From the NCBI RefSeq assembly GCF_900188345.1, contig NZ_FZOD01000005.1:186001-250000 (forward strand): 64,000 bases of DNA. Direction: 5' to 3'. This document shows positions 42,090 to 50,964 of the stretch, one piece after another (within the stretch, counting starts at the first letter, position 1; each line of letters opens with the position of its first letter). Under the pieces are notes generated by a model. The model was not told the origin of the DNA, searched no databases, and saw only the letters and a list, made by a program, of their open reading frames with translations. The stretch comes from Streptosporangium subroseum (lineage in GTDB: Bacteria > Actinomycetota > Actinomycetes > Streptosporangiales > Streptosporangiaceae). The position numbers and the translations under genes are program-made.

Positions 42090-43027
42090 CCACTGCTCCG
42101 CTCGCGGAGGTCACCGCTTCCAACTCGACGCTGCGGGGGTTCCTGCACGGCCTACCCGGTGTGGACCGGGTGGGCGCGGATGCCCGGGCTGCGATGTTGG
42201 GCACGCGATCGATCAAGACCACGTCCAAGAGGCAGGCCATCGACCTCGCCCTCCGGATGGTGGACCTCACGACGCTCGAGGGCGCGGACACCCCGGGCAA
42301 GGTGAAGGCGATGTGCGCCAAGGCGGTTCACCCCGACCCGACCGACCCCTCCGTCCCCTCGGTGGCGGCGGTCTGCGTCTACCCCGACCTGGTGGCGACG
42401 GCCGTACAGGCTCTGGGCGGTTCAGGGGTGAAGGTCGCCTCGGTCGCCACGGCGTTCCCGAGCGGCCGGTCGTCGCTGGAGGTCAAGGTCGCCGACACCG
42501 CGTTCGCGGTCGCGGACGGCGCGTCCGAGATCGACATGGTGATCGACCGGGGCGCGTTCCTCGCGGGGGACTACCTCAAGGTCTTCGAGCAGATCGCGGC
42601 GGTCAAGGCCGCCTGCGGCAGCGCACACCTGAAGGTCATTCTGGAGACCGGCGAGCTCTCGACGTACGACAACGTGCGCAGGGCGTCCTGGCTTGCGATG
42701 ATCGCGGGCGCCGACTTCATCAAGACCTCGACGGGAAAGGTGTCGCCGGCCGCGACCCTGCCGGTCACGCTCGTCATGCTGGAGGCGGTCCGCGACTTCC
42801 TCCGTACGGCGGGCAGGAAGGTCGGGGTCAAGCCCGCGGGCGGCATCAGGACGACCAAGGACGCGATCAAGTATCTGGTGCTGGTCAACGAGACCGCAGG
42901 CCCGGACTGGCTCGATCCCGACTGGTTCAGGCTCGGGGCCTCCTCGCTGGTCAACGACCTGCTCATGCAGCGCCAGAAGATGGCCACCGGCCGGTACGCC
43001 GGGCCCGACTACTTCACCCTGGACTAA
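42086..43027 (+). CDS. deoC: deoxyribose-phosphate aldolase
   Basis: 313 residues, long-form DeoC. It cleaves 2-deoxyribose 5-phosphate to acetaldehyde and glyceraldehyde 3-phosphate. The class I aldolase residues are present: Asp150 in SEIDMVID, Schiff-base Lys213 in ADFIKTSTGK and Lys249 in VGVKPAGGIRT. The ATG overlaps the LacI stop (ATGA). The two downstream aldehyde dehydrogenase-like genes probably handle the acetaldehyde or another aldehyde product. Confidence 0.95.
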   Translation: MTTAPLAEVTASNSTLRGFLHGLPGVDRVGADARAAMLGTRSIKTTSKRQAIDLALRMVDLTTLEGADTPGKVKAMCAKAVHPDPTDPSVPSVAAVCVYPDLVATAVQALGGSGVKVASVATAFPSGRSSLEVKVADTAFAVADGASEIDMVIDRGAFLAGDYLKVFEQIAAVKAACGSAHLKVILETGELSTYDNVRRASWLAMIAGADFIKTSTGKVSPAATLPVTLVMLEAVRDFLRTAGRKVGVKPAGGIRTTKDAIKYLVLVNETAGPDWLDPDWFRLGASSLVNDLLMQRQKMATGRYAGPDYFTLD

Positions 43028-43038
43028 GGCGGCCATCC

Positions 43039-44466
43039 ATGTTCGAGTACGCACCCGCGCCGGAGTCGCGGGACATCGTCGACCTCAAGCCGTCGTATGG
43101 CCTGTTCATCAACGGCGAGTGGGTCGAGCCCCTCGGTGAGGGCCGCGAGAAGACGGTCAACCCGGCCAGCGAGGAGGTGCTCGCCGAGGTCGCCGTGGCG
43201 AGCGAGGCCGACGTCGACCGGGCGGTCCAGGCCGCGCGCAAGGCGTTCACCGTGTGGTCGGCGATGCCCGGATCCGAGCGGGCCAAATACCTGTTCCGGA
43301 TCGCCCGGATCATCCAGGAGCGCTCGCGCGAGCTGGCCGTGCTGGAGTCCCTGGACAACGGCAAGCCCATCCGCGAGTCCCGCGACGTTGATCTCCCCCT
43401 GGTGGCGGCGCACTTCTTCTACTACGCGGGCTGGGCCGACAAGCTCGGATACGCCGGATACGGCGCCGACCCGCGTCCGCTCGGCGTGGCCGGTCAGGTC
43501 ATCCCCTGGAACTTCCCGCTGCTCATGCTCGCATGGAAGATCGCCCCCGCGCTGGCGTGTGGAAACACGGTCGTCCTCAAGCCGGCCGAGACCACCCCGC
43601 TGACCGCGCTGGCCTTCGCGGAGATCTGCCGGCAGGTCGACCTGCCGCCCGGCGTCGTGAACATCGTGACCGGCGCGGGTGAGACCGGCGCGGCCCTGGT
43701 CAACCACCCCGACGTCAACAAGGTCGCCTTCACCGGCTCCACCGAGGTCGGCCGTCAGATCGCCCGGTCGGTCGCCGGATCGGGCAAGAAGGTCACCCTG
43801 GAGCTCGGCGGCAAGGCCGCCAACATCGTCTTCGAGGACGCCGCGCTCGACCAGGCCGTCGAGGGCATCGTCAACGGGATCTTCTTCAACCAGGGCCATG
43901 TCTGCTGCGCGGGCTCCCGGCTCCTGGTCCAGGAGTCGATCGCGACGGAACTGCTGGAGGCGCTGAAGCGGCGGCTCGGCACGCTCCGCCTGGGCGACCC
44001 CCTGGACAAGAACACCGACATCGGTGCGATCAACTCCGCCGCCCAGCTCGCCAGGATCCGGGAGCTGTCGGACGCCGGCGAGCCCGAGGGCGCCGAGCGG
44101 TGGTCGCCGGCGTGCTTGTTGCCGGACAAGGGCTTCTGGTTCCCGCCGACCATCTTCACCGGGGTCGCCCAGTCGCACCGCATCGCCCGCGAGGAGGTCT
44201 TCGGTCCGGTCCTGTCCGTGCTGACGTTCCGTACGCCGGCCGAGGCGGTGGAGAAGGCCAACAACACCCCGTTCGGCCTGTCGGCGGGCGTGTGGACGGA
44301 GAAGGGCTCGCGCATCCTGTGGGTGGCGAGCAAGCTCCGCGCCGGCGTCGTGTGGGCCAACACCTTCAACAAGTTCGACCCCACCTCCCCGTTCGGCGGT
44401 TACAAGGAGTCCGGGTACGGGCGCGAGGGTGGACGCCACGGTCTGGAGGCGTATCTCGATGTGTGA
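43039..44466 (+). CDS. NAD-dependent aldehyde dehydrogenase
   Basis: 475 residues, a full-length ALDH. It has QVIPWNFPLLMLAWKIAPAL, the NAD-site motif FTGSTEVGRQI, the general base Glu255 in LELGGKAANI and nucleophile Cys289 in NQGHVCCAGS. It starts with an ATG 11 bp after deoC. Acetaldehyde made by DeoC is a plausible substrate; the conserved operon order supports that but does not prove it. The C-terminal GGYKESGYGREGG is typical of the family. Confidence 0.93.
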   Translation: MFEYAPAPESRDIVDLKPSYGLFINGEWVEPLGEGREKTVNPASEEVLAEVAVASEADVDRAVQAARKAFTVWSAMPGSERAKYLFRIARIIQERSRELAVLESLDNGKPIRESRDVDLPLVAAHFFYYAGWADKLGYAGYGADPRPLGVAGQVIPWNFPLLMLAWKIAPALACGNTVVLKPAETTPLTALAFAEICRQVDLPPGVVNIVTGAGETGAALVNHPDVNKVAFTGSTEVGRQIARSVAGSGKKVTLELGGKAANIVFEDAALDQAVEGIVNGIFFNQGHVCCAGSRLLVQESIATELLEALKRRLGTLRLGDPLDKNTDIGAINSAAQLARIRELSDAGEPEGAERWSPACLLPDKGFWFPPTIFTGVAQSHRIAREEVFGPVLSVLTFRTPAEAVEKANNTPFGLSAGVWTEKGSRILWVASKLRAGVVWANTFNKFDPTSPFGGYKESGYGREGGRHGLEAYLDV

Positions 44467-44514
44467 TCCCCGGAAAGCTTACGTACCAGAAGAACGCGAG
44501 AAGGCGATGCGGCA

Positions 44515-45381
44515 ATGAGTGAGCGCGTGGTCGTGCGCAAGACGTACAAGCTGTTCATCGGTGGCGCGTTTCCGCGATCCGAGAGCGGAAGGTCATATGT
44601 CGTGAGCTCCTCGAAGGGTAAGTTCCTGGCTAACGCGTCCAAAGCCTCCCGTAAGGACGCCAGGGAGGCGGTGGCCGCCGCGCGGAAGGCCTTCCCCGGC
44701 TGGTCGTCCGCGACCGCGTACAACCGCGGTCAGATCCTCTATCGCGTCGCGGAGATGCTGGAGGGGCGCCGGAGCCAGTTCGTGACCGAGCTCGTCGACG
44801 CCGACGGCGTCGGCGTGCGCAGGGCCGGTGAGCTGGTGGACGCGGCCGTGGACCGGCTCGTGTGGTACGCGGGCTGGTCGGACAAGATCGGCGCGATCCG
44901 TGGATCGGCCAACCCGGTGGCCGGGCCGTACTTCAACCTGTCCAGCACCGAGCCCACCGGCGTGGTCGCCGTGGTGGCCCCCGAGGCCGGCCCGCTGCTC
45001 GGACTGGTCAGCGTGATCGCTCCGGTGATCGTCACGGGCAACACGTGCGTGGTGGTCGCGTCGGAACGGGCGCCGCTGCCGTCGATCACGCTGGCCGAGG
45101 TGCTGGCCACGTCGGACCTGCCCGGTGGTGTGGTCAACATCCTCACCGGCTCGGCCGCGGAGATCGCGCCATGGCTGGCGGGCCACATGGACGTCAACGC
45201 CATCGACCTCACCGGCGCGGAGCCCGAATTGGCCGTCTCCTGTGAGCAGGACGCCGCCGAGAACCTCAAACGCGTCCTACGCCCCGCCTCCGGGAAAGCC
45301 GACTGGATCACCGACCCGGGCACCGGCCGGATGACGGCGTTCCTGGAGACCAAGACGGTTTGGCATCCGATCGGGATCTGA
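44515..45381 (+). CDS. short aldehyde dehydrogenase-like protein lacking the catalytic Cys domain
   Basis: 288 residues, about 60% of a normal ALDH. It keeps the N-terminal coenzyme-binding half (KLFIGGAFPRSESGRSYVVS, then PTGVVAVVAPEAGPLLGLVS, then DLPGGVVNILTGS). It has neither the ELGGK Glu nor the catalytic Cys segment. A short C-terminal tail follows (KRVLRPASGKADWITDPGTG). The frame is clean and the start has a purine-rich site (GAGAAGG), so this is a maintained gene rather than a fresh truncation. It may be a non-catalytic partner or scaffold of the full-length ALDH encoded just upstream (inference). Confidence 0.85.
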   Translation: MSERVVVRKTYKLFIGGAFPRSESGRSYVVSSSKGKFLANASKASRKDAREAVAAARKAFPGWSSATAYNRGQILYRVAEMLEGRRSQFVTELVDADGVGVRRAGELVDAAVDRLVWYAGWSDKIGAIRGSANPVAGPYFNLSSTEPTGVVAVVAPEAGPLLGLVSVIAPVIVTGNTCVVVASERAPLPSITLAEVLATSDLPGGVVNILTGSAAEIAPWLAGHMDVNAIDLTGAEPELAVSCEQDAAENLKRVLRPASGKADWITDPGTGRMTAFLETKTVWHPIGI

Positions 45382-45468
45382 ACCCGGCGCATCCCCTATC
45401 CCGTCCACGGCTGTGCGCCGCGACCTCAGTTGGCAATGCCTGAAACAGCTTGAAATAGGAGGACCGAG

Positions 45469-46416
45469 ATGAAACCGAAAGGCGTCCTCGTCGTCGGGAG
45501 CATCACCGCGGATGTCACAGCGTTCAGCCGCCGACTGCCCCGCCGGGGAGAGACGATTCTCGGCGACGACGTCACTTTGGTCCTGGGCGGGAAGGGCGCG
45601 AACCAGGCGGTCGCCGCCGCCCGTGGGGGAGCGCCCACCTGGCTGGTCGGCTGCGTCGGCAAGGACCCGTTCAGCGAGATCGTGCTGGCGGGGCTGCACT
45701 CCTACGGGGTGGCTTCGACGGAGATTCGCACCGTCGACAACCGTACGGGCGTCGCACACATCAGAGTCGACGCGTCGGGCGAGAACGACATCGTCATCAC
45801 ACCCCTCGCCAACTCCGACCTGAGCATCGACATGGTCGACGAGAGCATCCGTGCCGTCCGTGACAGGGCGAGCGTGCTCCTCCTCCAACTTGAGATCCGC
45901 ACCGAGGTCGCCTGTCACGCCGCGGAGGCGGGCGCGCACGCCGGCCTGACAGTCGTGCTCGACCCGGCGCCCGCGCAATCGCTGCCTGACCGCGTCTGGC
46001 CGTACATCGCCGTTGTCACCCCCAACGAGAGCGAGGCCACAGCTCTGACCGGCGTGGAGGTCGTCGACCTCGAATCCGCCGAGCGGGCCGCGGCCTGGTT
46101 TCTCGATCGGGGTGTACGGCATGCGCTCATCACGCTTGGCGCGGCCGGCGCTCTCTCGGTCACCCCGGAGCAGAAACGGCACTTCCCCGCCTACCCCGTC
46201 AATCCGGTGGACACCACCGCCGCGGGTGACGCCTTCACCGGCTCCCTGGGCGCAGCCCTCGCCGGCGGCCTTGACACCGCCACGGCCATCCGTCGGGGGA
46301 TGGCCGCCGGGGCCCTGGCGACCACCCGGCCCGGCGCCAGCCCGTCACTTCCCGACCGGGAAGCGGTGGACGAACTGATCAACCTGCACGCCATCGTGGG
46401 AGGAGCCGCCCAATGA
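45469..46416 (+). CDS. rbsK: ribokinase / PfkB-family sugar kinase
   Basis: 315 residues. PfkB fold with GGKGANQAVAAARGGAPTWL near the N-terminus and the catalytic motif NPVDTTAAGDAFTGSLGAAL near the C-terminus. It phosphorylates ribose, or deoxyribose in some deo operons, which would supply DeoC. The start is the ATG at 45469 with AGGAGG 7 bp upstream. It is the last gene of the LacI-deoC unit. Confidence 0.93.
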   Translation: MKPKGVLVVGSITADVTAFSRRLPRRGETILGDDVTLVLGGKGANQAVAAARGGAPTWLVGCVGKDPFSEIVLAGLHSYGVASTEIRTVDNRTGVAHIRVDASGENDIVITPLANSDLSIDMVDESIRAVRDRASVLLLQLEIRTEVACHAAEAGAHAGLTVVLDPAPAQSLPDRVWPYIAVVTPNESEATALTGVEVVDLESAERAAAWFLDRGVRHALITLGAAGALSVTPEQKRHFPAYPVNPVDTTAAGDAFTGSLGAALAGGLDTATAIRRGMAAGALATTRPGASPSLPDREAVDELINLHAIVGGAAQ

Positions 46417-46714
46417 GGAGCGACAACGGAACCTCAATCGCCGGCCGGCTCGCGTGATCTCTGAAAATGGCATCTTTCATCATTTTTATTGATCAAACAC
46501 CCATTAAAAACCTCTAAATAAATGATCAATGCTGTGGTCGGATCCGACCAGGTGCCGATTGATCGGGTAGTGGGGGTTCTAGGGGCGTGCCCGAAGGTGG
46601 AGCATGTCCGCGAGAACGCGAGCCACAGGCGCTGGACCTTCCCGCTCCCTGAGGATCGGATGGCGTACGCAACGCGGCGGCATTGTTCACACCTACGTGG
46701 AATGGAACCACCCC
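46417..46714. other. 298-bp AT-rich intergenic island with a spaced inverted repeat
   Basis: No gene is seen. Bases 46455-46535 are strikingly AT-rich for this genome. ATTGATCA (46488-46495) and TGATCAAT (46523-46530) form an inverted repeat around a 27-bp AT-rich spacer. This is a likely promoter/operator region for the deacetylase gene, or a short acquired segment. Confidence 0.5.
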
Positions 46715-47611
46715 ATGACCATGGCGAGCACCTTCTGGCCGAACAGGGCACGACTGGCCGTCACGGTCACTCTTCAGTTCGAGGCGGGAGGGCAGCCGAT
46801 CAGCGGCGCACCGGGCCCTATCGCCGAGCCGATCCTGCCCGGATTTCCGGACCTCGGGCAGAACAGTTTTTATGAATACGGCGCCCGCGAGGGGATACCT
46901 CGCCTTCTGGATCTTTTCGACAAGCACGGCATCAAGGTAAGCGCCTACATGGTCGGCGACGCGGTCCGTCGCCACCCGGATCTCGCCGCAGAAATCGTGC
47001 GGCGCGGGCATGAGGCCGGCGCGCACGGGCAGAGCTGGCAGCGCCAGTACCAGCTGGATCGCCCCCAGGAGACGGCGTGGATCGCGAGCAACGTGCGATC
47101 CATCGAGGAAGCCACGGGCACCCGCCCCAGTGGCTACACCAATTACTGGATTCGCCCCGGGGTCAACACCCTGGAAATCCTGCAGGAGTTGGGATTCCGG
47201 TATCACATCGACGATCTGTCCGCTGATGAGCCGTTCCTGCAGACCATCAACGGAAGGCCGTTCGTCACCGTTCCGTATACGGTGCATCTGAACGACATCG
47301 TCAGTTTCGACTTCTCCAACTTCAATCCGGCCGCGTACGAGCAGCAACTCATCGACGAGTTCGATCAGCTCTATGAGGAAGGGGCTCACAAGCGCCGAAT
47401 GATGGTCGTCGCTCTCCACGATCGTCTATCCGGCCACGCCTCCCGGGTCCGTGTGCTCGACCGTGTTCTCACCAGGCTGCGCGAACACGATGACGTGTGG
47501 TGGGCGCGTAAGGATCAGATCGCCGACTGGATTCTCGCTCATCCCGAGACCGTCACCTGGGTCAGCCGCGACCCCGCTCCCATCAGTGGCCTGCCCGGAT
47601 CCAGCGCTTAA
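46715..47611 (+). CDS. polysaccharide deacetylase family protein (PuuE-like)
   Basis: 298 residues, NodB-fold carbohydrate esterase family 4 relative. The pattern NSFYEYGAREGIPRLLDLFD, then HGIKVSAYMVGDAV, then RRGHEAGAHGQSWQRQYQL resembles PuuE-type allantoinases and related cytoplasmic deacetylases more than cell-wall enzymes; no signal peptide is present. The usual early DD motif is replaced by LQFEAGG, so catalysis may differ. The start is the ATG at 46715 (a second ATG is two codons later), with a weak upstream site. If it is an allantoinase-like amidohydrolase it would fit nearby base catabolism (inference). Confidence 0.8.
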   Translation: MTMASTFWPNRARLAVTVTLQFEAGGQPISGAPGPIAEPILPGFPDLGQNSFYEYGAREGIPRLLDLFDKHGIKVSAYMVGDAVRRHPDLAAEIVRRGHEAGAHGQSWQRQYQLDRPQETAWIASNVRSIEEATGTRPSGYTNYWIRPGVNTLEILQELGFRYHIDDLSADEPFLQTINGRPFVTVPYTVHLNDIVSFDFSNFNPAAYEQQLIDEFDQLYEEGAHKRRMMVVALHDRLSGHASRVRVLDRVLTRLREHDDVWWARKDQIADWILAHPETVTWVSRDPAPISGLPGSSA

Positions 47612-47879
47612 AAGCTTTAACAGGGTGAACTGCATCGCGTATGCGTTGTTCGTTGTATGAGGAAGGGCGAAAAGCTGCCCTGGATCGTCTCGGAGAATAG
47701 GGAAGCAGACGAGGCGGCGAGCCGTCCGATGGTCTGCGGTGCCTGTTTCTTTTTCGGTGGCCGTGCGTGTCCACCTCCCCGATCTTCGACCAAGGTCCGC
47801 ACCCTTGCCGACCAAGCCAAGGGCTTGTGTCCAGAAGTCGAGCCTTGCCAAGGGAGGGGCGGACAGGTTCGCTGGTGGT

Positions 47880-48536
47880 ATGCCTTCTACGATCACTGCG
47901 GTACGGCATGGCCAGAGCGAGTCCAACGCGGCCTTCGACGAGGCCAAGCGCAGCGGCGTGAGCATCGCCCTGGATCGTCCGGACGGGGGCGTGTCGCTGA
48001 GCCCGCTCGGCCGGGAGCAGGCCACGCGGCTGGGACGACGTCTGGCGGCGGAGGACCCGCCCGACCTCGTCCTGAGCTCGCCGTACCTGCGGGCCGTGCA
48101 GACCTGGGAGCTCGTCGCCGCCGAGCTGGACACGTCTCCCGAGGTCCGGCTGGACGCCCGGCTCAGAGACCACGACATGGGGCAGTGGTCGGGAATGAAC
48201 CTGGCGGCGATCCGGGACAGGTTTCCCGGGGAGGCCGAGAACCTGAGGTCGCGGTTGCTCGCCGGATGGCGCCCGCCCGGCGGCGAGAGTCTTCCCGACG
48301 TCGCGGACCGGCTGCGCGAGGTGCTGCAGGAGCTACGCGCCGAGCATGCCGGACGCCGGGTGCTGATCGTCGCGCACGACTCAGTGGTGCTGATGCTCAA
48401 GCAGGTGATCGAGGATATTCCGACGGACGCCCTGGCGGAGCTCCTCCCGGTCCGCAACGCCTCCGTCTCGATATGGAGGGGCTCCGAGGCCGAGGTCTTC
48501 AACGACGTCGGGCACCTGCGGGAGACCTCGTTCTAG
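47880..48536 (+). CDS. histidine phosphatase family protein
   Basis: 218 residues, phosphoglycerate mutase-like fold. The catalytic motif is AVRHGQSESNAAFDEA near the N-terminus; the second His is in VLIVAHDSVVLMLKQVIEDI; the acid region is RLRDHDMGQWSGMNL. The substrate is unknown. I chose the ATG at 47880, which begins MPSTITAVRHG. The 267 bp upstream contain no gene; TTAAAAGCTTTAA at 47609-47621 is a small palindrome. Five decaying copies of its 3' end follow. Confidence 0.88.
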   Translation: MPSTITAVRHGQSESNAAFDEAKRSGVSIALDRPDGGVSLSPLGREQATRLGRRLAAEDPPDLVLSSPYLRAVQTWELVAAELDTSPEVRLDARLRDHDMGQWSGMNLAAIRDRFPGEAENLRSRLLAGWRPPGGESLPDVADRLREVLQELRAEHAGRRVLIVAHDSVVLMLKQVIEDIPTDALAELLPVRNASVSIWRGSEAEVFNDVGHLRETSF

Positions 48537-48705
48537 CCAAGGTCTCCAACGACGCGGGGCACCTGTAGACCGAGGCCTTCAATGCCGGTGGACGCCCGCG
48601 GAGGTGTCGCCGGGGGACCTTCAACGGCCGCCGGGCACCCGCCGGAGGGCACTGCTTCGATCGAGGTGCTCAACGCCGTTGAACACCTGCGGAGGACATG
48701 ATTTC
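48492..48705 (+). repeat. five degenerate tandem copies of the phosphatase gene 3' end
   Basis: The gene's terminal sequence (GAGGTCTTCAACGACGTCGG, then GCACCTGCGGGAGAC) recurs beyond the stop at about 48540, 48572, 48614 and 48663. Recognisable blocks are AGGTCTCCAACGACG, AGGCCTTCAATGCCG, GGACCTTCAACGGCC and AGGTGCTCAACGCCG. Spacings vary from 32 to 49 bp. Only the first copy is coding; the rest have no frame of note. Confidence 0.8.
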
Positions 48706-48808
48706 AGGCGGATTCTGGCCGCTCCATTGACGATTGAGCCTTACTGAGGTCTGCTGCGCCTAGTCGTTTGTAGATCCTCATGGGCATGAGGTTCGTGGAA
48801 GGAGCCGC

Positions 48809-50905
48809 ATGCGTCTGCGCATGGTGATGGCGAGCCTCGTTCTGGTCGTGGCATCGATGACGGTCGTACCCGCGTGGGCCGTCCCGGAGCCCGGGGCGAT
48901 TCCCGGCGCCGGCTCCGAGACCGCTGCCGCGGGACCCGGGCTCACCTCCGTCTCCGCCGGTCCCGCTCCCGGGTCCGCCGGATCGGCCGTACCGGCCGTC
49001 GCCGGGTGCGATCCGATCGCCGGTACGGAGTGCCTGCTGCCGTTCCCCAACGACTGGTTCACCACGAACGCCCGCACCCCGACCGGGCTACGGGTCAACC
49101 TCTCCGCCGAGGCCATGCCCCGCAACACGGCGGGCACCCCGATCAACCCGGCGCAGTGGAACACGGCCGACGGCTTCTCCCCGGGCTCGATGCTGCTGGC
49201 CCATGTGCCCGGCATCGACCTCGCCAAGACCGGCGCCGCGCCCGTCACCGACGTCGGATGGTCCCTGAGACGCGACGCCCCCATCGTGATCGTCGATACC
49301 AGGACCGGGGAGCGCTGGCCGTACTGGACCGAACTCGACGCGGGCGCCACCGACCCCGCCCGGCGGATGCTGATCATCAGGCCCGCGAAGAACTTCCTCG
49401 AGGGTCACCGCTACGCCGTCGCCCTGCGACGGCTGAAGAACGCCGCGGGTGAGGACCTCCCGGTTCCGGAGGGTTTCGCCGCGCTCCTCGACGGCGGGCC
49501 CCCCGCCGGAGACCTCCTCGTCCGGCGGCAGCGCGAGCTCCGGCAGACGCTCGGCGACCTCGCCCGCGCCGGGGTCAACGCGGAGGGGCTCCACCTGGCG
49601 TGGGACTTCACCGTCGCCAGCGAGCAGGGCATCGCCGGCCCGGTGCTGGCGATGCGCGACCAGGCGCTGAGCGCCCTGCGCGGCCGCTCACCGCGCTTCA
49701 CGGTCACCACCGTCACCGACCTCACCCCCGAGCAGGATCCCAACGTGGCCCGCGAGGTCGCCGGTGAGATCACGGTCCCCAACTTCCTCGACAGGCCGGG
49801 TGGCCCGCCCGGCTCGAACCTCAACCGGGGACCCGGCGGACTGCCGCGGCCCCTCGGCGACAGCCTGAAGGCGCAGTATCTGTGCGAGATCCCGCGTTCG
49901 GCGTTCGAACGGCCCGCGCAGCCTTCCCTGTACGGCCACGGCCTGCTCGGGAAGGCCACCGAGGTGCGCGCCCGCAACGTGCGGGCGATGGCGGGGGAGC
50001 ACGGCTTCATGTTCTGCGCCACCAAGTGGATCGGGATGGCCGATGAGGACGTCTCGAACGTGGCGAGCGTGTTCGGAGATTTCTCCAGGTTCGGTACGGT
50101 GACCGACCGGCTCCAGCAGAGCCTGCTCAACTTCGTCCTCCTCGGCCGGGCGATGATCACCAGGGACGGCTTCGCGGGCCACAAGGCCTTCCAGGACAAG
50201 CGGGGCAGATCGCTGATCGACCGGCGGGCCGAGCTCGCCTACGACGGCAACAGCCAGGGCGGCATCGCGGGCGGCGCGCTGGTCGCCGTCTCGCCCGACG
50301 TGCGCAACGCCGTGCTCGGCGTGACGGGCATGAACTACAGCACGCTGCTCAACCGCAGCGTGGACTTCGAGCCGTTCCAGCAGCTCATGAACGACTCCTA
50401 TCCCGACAGGCAGATCCAGCAGATCTGCTTCGCGCTGATCCAGATGCTCTGGGACCGGGCCGAGACGAACGGCTACGCCCAGCACCTGACCGACGATCCG
50501 CTGCCCGGCTCGCCCCGCCACCGCGTGCTGCTGCACGTCGCCTTCGGCGACCATCAGGTCTCCACGGTGACGGCCGAGGTCGAGGCCCGTACGGTGGGCG
50601 CGCGCATCCACCAGCCGGTCGTGGCCGGCGGGCGCAATCCCGACGTCGAGCCGTACTGGGGGTTGAGGGCGCTTCCCCGCGGTCCGTACTCCGGCTCGGC
50701 CCTGGTCGTCTGGGACAGCGGCACCCCCGCGCCCCCGGTGGTCAACCTTCCGCCGTCCGGCCCGCAGTACGGCCGCGACCCGCACGAGGACCCCAGGAAC
50801 AATCCCGCGGCCCGCGTGCAGAAGGCGTATTTCCTCCGGGACGGCCTGGTGATCGACGTCTGCGGCGACACCTTCTGCCTGGCCGCCCCGGCGGAACGGC
50901 TCTAG
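48809..50905 (+). CDS. secreted alpha/beta-hydrolase-like protein, unknown function
   Basis: 698 residues. A signal peptide (MRLRMVMASLVLVVASMTVV, ending AWA) precedes a Pro/Ala/Gly/Ser-rich stretch and then CDPIAGTECLLPFPNDWFTT, which resembles the N-terminal part of some bacterial secreted lipase-like proteins. A possible nucleophile elbow is YDGNSQGGIAGGAL and a possible catalytic His lies in HVAFGDHQVST. Several Cys suggest disulfides outside the cell. The start has GGAAGGAG upstream. I infer an extracellular esterase or lipase but cannot name the family with certainty. Confidence 0.75.
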   Translation: MRLRMVMASLVLVVASMTVVPAWAVPEPGAIPGAGSETAAAGPGLTSVSAGPAPGSAGSAVPAVAGCDPIAGTECLLPFPNDWFTTNARTPTGLRVNLSAEAMPRNTAGTPINPAQWNTADGFSPGSMLLAHVPGIDLAKTGAAPVTDVGWSLRRDAPIVIVDTRTGERWPYWTELDAGATDPARRMLIIRPAKNFLEGHRYAVALRRLKNAAGEDLPVPEGFAALLDGGPPAGDLLVRRQRELRQTLGDLARAGVNAEGLHLAWDFTVASEQGIAGPVLAMRDQALSALRGRSPRFTVTTVTDLTPEQDPNVAREVAGEITVPNFLDRPGGPPGSNLNRGPGGLPRPLGDSLKAQYLCEIPRSAFERPAQPSLYGHGLLGKATEVRARNVRAMAGEHGFMFCATKWIGMADEDVSNVASVFGDFSRFGTVTDRLQQSLLNFVLLGRAMITRDGFAGHKAFQDKRGRSLIDRRAELAYDGNSQGGIAGGALVAVSPDVRNAVLGVTGMNYSTLLNRSVDFEPFQQLMNDSYPDRQIQQICFALIQMLWDRAETNGYAQHLTDDPLPGSPRHRVLLHVAFGDHQVSTVTAEVEARTVGARIHQPVVAGGRNPDVEPYWGLRALPRGPYSGSALVVWDSGTPAPPVVNLPPSGPQYGRDPHEDPRNNPAARVQKAYFLRDGLVIDVCGDTFCLAAPAERL

Positions 50906-50964
50906 CGTTCTGTCCCTTTTTGGGCGGCGAGATCAGATGTCCTATCGGTGCCCGGCGGGTCGCG

